Assembly: GCF_001969385.1 (NCBI RefSeq)
Contig: NZ_CP014796.1
Coordinates: 620,001-684,000 of the forward strand
Reading direction: 5' to 3'
Length of the DNA: 64,000 nucleotides
DNA from: Salipiger profundus
GTDB taxonomy: Bacteria; Pseudomonadota; Alphaproteobacteria; Rhodobacterales; Rhodobacteraceae
Below the pieces are notes generated by a model. That model was given only the letters and a program-made list of their open reading frames with translations, was not told where the DNA came from and did not search any database. Position numbers and translations under genes: made by a program. The stretch's first letter is position 1, and every line of letters begins with the position of its first letter. This document shows, piece by piece, positions 62,070-64,000 of this stretch.

Positions 62070-64000
62070 TCATTCCGCCGCCATCGCGGGCGGGGCCACC
62101 GGCACCGTCTCCGCGTCCATGATGGTGAGCGTGGCCTTGATCCGGCCCTTGCGACCGTCCTCGTAGGTCACTTCCGTTTCGGTGTAGATGCTCGTCGAGC
62201 CGTCGTAGAGCGCGTCCACGAGGTCGTGGAACTTCTCGGCGATGATCTTGCGCCGCACCTTGCGGGTCCGTGTCAGCTCGCCATCGTCGGCGTCGAGTTC
62301 CTTGTGCAGCACGAGGAACCGGTGCACCTGGCATCCCGAGAGCATCGGGTCCTCGGCCACCGAGCGGTTGGTTTCCTCGACGTGGCTGCGGATGGTCTCG
62401 AGCACCTTCGGGTGCCCCGCCAGCTCCTGGTAGGAGGCATAGGCGATGTTGTTGCGCTCCGCCCAGTTGCCTACCGCCGTCAGGTCGATGTTGATGAAGG
62501 CGCAGCAGCGGTCGCGCCCGGTCCCGAAGACCACAGCCTCGAGGATGTCGGGGTAGAACTTCAGCTTGTTCTCGACGTATTTGGGCGCGAACAGCGAGCC
62601 GTCGGCCATCTTGCCCACGTCCTTGGCGCGGTCGATGATCCGCAGGTGGCCGGTGTCTTCCTCGAAGAAGCCCGCGTCACCGGTCGCGACCCAGCCCTCG
62701 GGGTCCTTGGTGTCGGCCGTGCTCTCGGCGTTCTTGTAGTATTCCACGAAGACCCCGGGCGAGCGGTAGAACACCTCGCCGTTCTCGGCGATGCGGATCT
62801 CGACGCCCGGGCTCGGCACGCCGACGGTATCGGGCCGCACCTCGTTGTCGGGCTGCTGGGTGATGAAGACCGAGGCCTCGGTCTGGCCGTAGAGCTGCTT
62901 GAGGTTGATCCCCAGCGCCCGGTAGAAATCGAAGATCTCGGGGCCGATGGCCTCGCCCGCCGTGTAGCCCACCCGCACGTTCGAAAAGCCCAGCGTGTTC
63001 TTGAGCGGCCCGTAGACGAGCACCGACCCCAGCGCGTATTTCATCCGGTCCATGACCCCGACGGGCTTGCCGTCGAGAATGCGCGGACCGACCCGTCGGG
63101 CATGCTCCATGAAGTGATGGAAGAGCCGGCGCTTCAGCGGACTCGCGTCCTCCATGCGGATCATGATCTGGGTCAGCTGGGTCTCGAACACCCGGGGCGG
63201 CGCGAAGTAGTAGGACGGCGCGATCTCGCGCAGGTCCGTCATCATCGTCTCGGCGCTCTCGGGGCAGTTCACGCAGAAGCCGGTCCAGTAGGCCTGGCCG
63301 ATCGAGAAGATGAAATCGCCTACCCATGCCATCGGCAGGTAGGCAAGCACCTCCTCGCCGGGGCCGAGCCTGTCGAACTCGGACGAATGCTTCGCCGTCT
63401 CGATGATGTTGCGGTTCGACAGAACCACGCCCTTGGGCTTGCCGGTGGTGCCCGATGTGTAGAGCATGACGCACTTGTCGTCGTAGCCCAGCGCCTCGCG
63501 GCGTTGCGTCAGCTCGCCGATGAACTCGTCGCGGGCGGCGCGACCCTGCTCCTGAACATGCGAATACTCGTGCAGCCGGCGGTGGTCGTATTTCCGCATG
63601 CCGCGCGGATCGACGTAGATCATGTGCTCGAACTGGTGCAGGTCGTCCTGGATATCGATGACCTTGTCGACCTGTTCCTGGTCGGCGGCGATGACGAACC
63701 GCGCACCGCAGTGCTTCAGCGCGTATTCCATCTCTTCGGCGGCCGCGTCCTGGTAGAGCGGCACCGGCACCGCACCGCACATCTGCGCCGCCACCATCGA
63801 CCAGTAAAGCGTCGGGCGGTTGCGGCCGATCACCGCGACGTGGTCCCCTTGCGCCACGCCGAGGTTCAGAAGCCCCAGCGCGAAGGCCTCGATCTCGGCC
63901 TCGGCCTCGGCCCAGGTCCAGCTCTGCCAGATGCCGAATTCTTTCTCGCGATAGGCCGGGCGCCGCGCGAACTGCGTGGCGTTCCTGTGCAACAGCGCCG
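62070..64000 (-). CDS. Long-chain acyl-CoA ligase-like enzyme, N-terminus beyond window
   Basis: At least 640 residues present; the frame is open at the window edge, so the start is outside. FadD15/FAA1-like ANL enzyme: phosphate loop CVMLYTSGTTGKPKGVVLSN, LGINLKQLYGQTEASVFITQ, GWVATGDAGFFEEDTGHLRI, RAKDVGKMADGSLFAPKYVE, and a C-terminal DDGELTRTRKVRRKIIAEKF. First visible gene of the minus-strand transporter cluster, which suggests that the imported compound is activated to a CoA thioester by this or the PaaK-like ligase. Confidence 0.9.
   Translation of the reverse strand, partial: ALLHRNATQFARRPAYREKEFGIWQSWTWAEAEAEIEAFALGLLNLGVAQGDHVAVIGRNRPTLYWSMVAAQMCGAVPVPLYQDAAAEEMEYALKHCGARFVIAADQEQVDKVIDIQDDLHQFEHMIYVDPRGMRKYDHRRLHEYSHVQEQGRAARDEFIGELTQRREALGYDDKCVMLYTSGTTGKPKGVVLSNRNIIETAKHSSEFDRLGPGEEVLAYLPMAWVGDFIFSIGQAYWTGFCVNCPESAETMMTDLREIAPSYYFAPPRVFETQLTQIMIRMEDASPLKRRLFHHFMEHARRVGPRILDGKPVGVMDRMKYALGSVLVYGPLKNTLGFSNVRVGYTAGEAIGPEIFDFYRALGINLKQLYGQTEASVFITQQPDNEVRPDTVGVPSPGVEIRIAENGEVFYRSPGVFVEYYKNAESTADTKDPEGWVATGDAGFFEEDTGHLRIIDRAKDVGKMADGSLFAPKYVENKLKFYPDILEAVVFGTGRDRCCAFINIDLTAVGNWAERNNIAYASYQELAGHPKVLETIRSHVEETNRSVAEDPMLSGCQVHRFLVLHKELDADDGELTRTRKVRRKIIAEKFHDLVDALYDGSTSIYTETEVTYEDGRKGRIKATLTIMDAETVPVAPPAMAAE

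Overview
The window comes from a high-GC alphaproteobacterium, most likely a marine or roseobacter-type member of the Rhodobacteraceae. This is inferred from gene order and families: a TCA-cycle run mdh-sucC-sucD-sucA-sucB-lpd with a two-lipoyl SucB, a PetP/PetR regulator pair, a tauABC/tpa taurine locus, an ftsEX-plsC run, an SqrR-like ArsR protein, and many TGATG, ATGA and GTGA start/stop overlaps. No prophage, integrase, insertion sequence, CRISPR array or rRNA was seen. Mobile-looking DNA is limited to a short dispersed intergenic repeat. Both window edges cut genes: mdh at the left, an acyl-CoA ligase at the right.

Layout. 1-13.1 kb: central carbon metabolism on the plus strand. The malate dehydrogenase end is followed by a minus-strand glycosyltransferase and then the succinyl-CoA synthetase / 2-oxoglutarate dehydrogenase operon. 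That operon is interrupted by a GT87-type membrane gene between sucC and sucD, and by four small genes (including a tandem MAPEG pair) between sucB and lpd. A twin TGTGATCACA palindrome lies upstream of sucC. 13.2-17.1 kb, minus strand: an exported intradiol dioxygenase, then ftsE-ftsX-plsC-PPOX as an overlapping run, with a divergent zinc-ribbon membrane protein. 18.2-23.7 kb: taurine uptake (tauABC, minus) divergent from taurine:pyruvate aminotransferase and a GNAT acetyltransferase (plus). 23.8-26.8 kb, minus: HU protein, AMP nucleosidase, branched-chain aminotransferase. 27.0-33.8 kb, plus: petP-petR, then a deacetylase-fold gene coupled to xseB-ispA-dxs (isoprenoid precursors), and a winged-helix/AAA ATPase. 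33.9 kb: a tRNA-Met(CAT) with a clear sigma-70 promoter.

34.4-43.1 kb: an SH3 lipoprotein, an MsbA-type exporter, an aldo/keto reductase, metG, truB, an alpha/beta hydrolase with an HAD dehalogenase-like partner, and an FKBP isomerase. 43.3-46.3 kb: a partial protocatechuate-type run (pcaD, a second hydrolase, and a PcaB-like protein without the lyase signature loop) and a small ArsR regulator with the cysteine spacing of persulfide sensors. 46.4-54.3 kb: an acyl-CoA synthetase, a methyltransferase, DUF1992 and GFA proteins, a 5'-nucleotidase, then DUF952-pyrD-arsC on the plus strand. 54.3-64 kb, minus: a complete branched-chain-type (HAAT) ABC importer flanked by two different CoA ligases and carrying an unidentified small membrane protein. 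It looks like an uptake-and-activation module for an organic acid whose identity cannot be read from the sequence.

The strongest leads are the twin palindrome before sucC, the membrane genes inserted in the TCA operon, the extra extracytoplasmic domain in TauC, the PcaB-like protein without its active-site loop, the dicysteine ArsR protein, the transporter/ligase cluster with a structured 334-base gap, and a five-copy intergenic repeat family. Boundaries and motifs were read by eye; no alignments or database searches were run.
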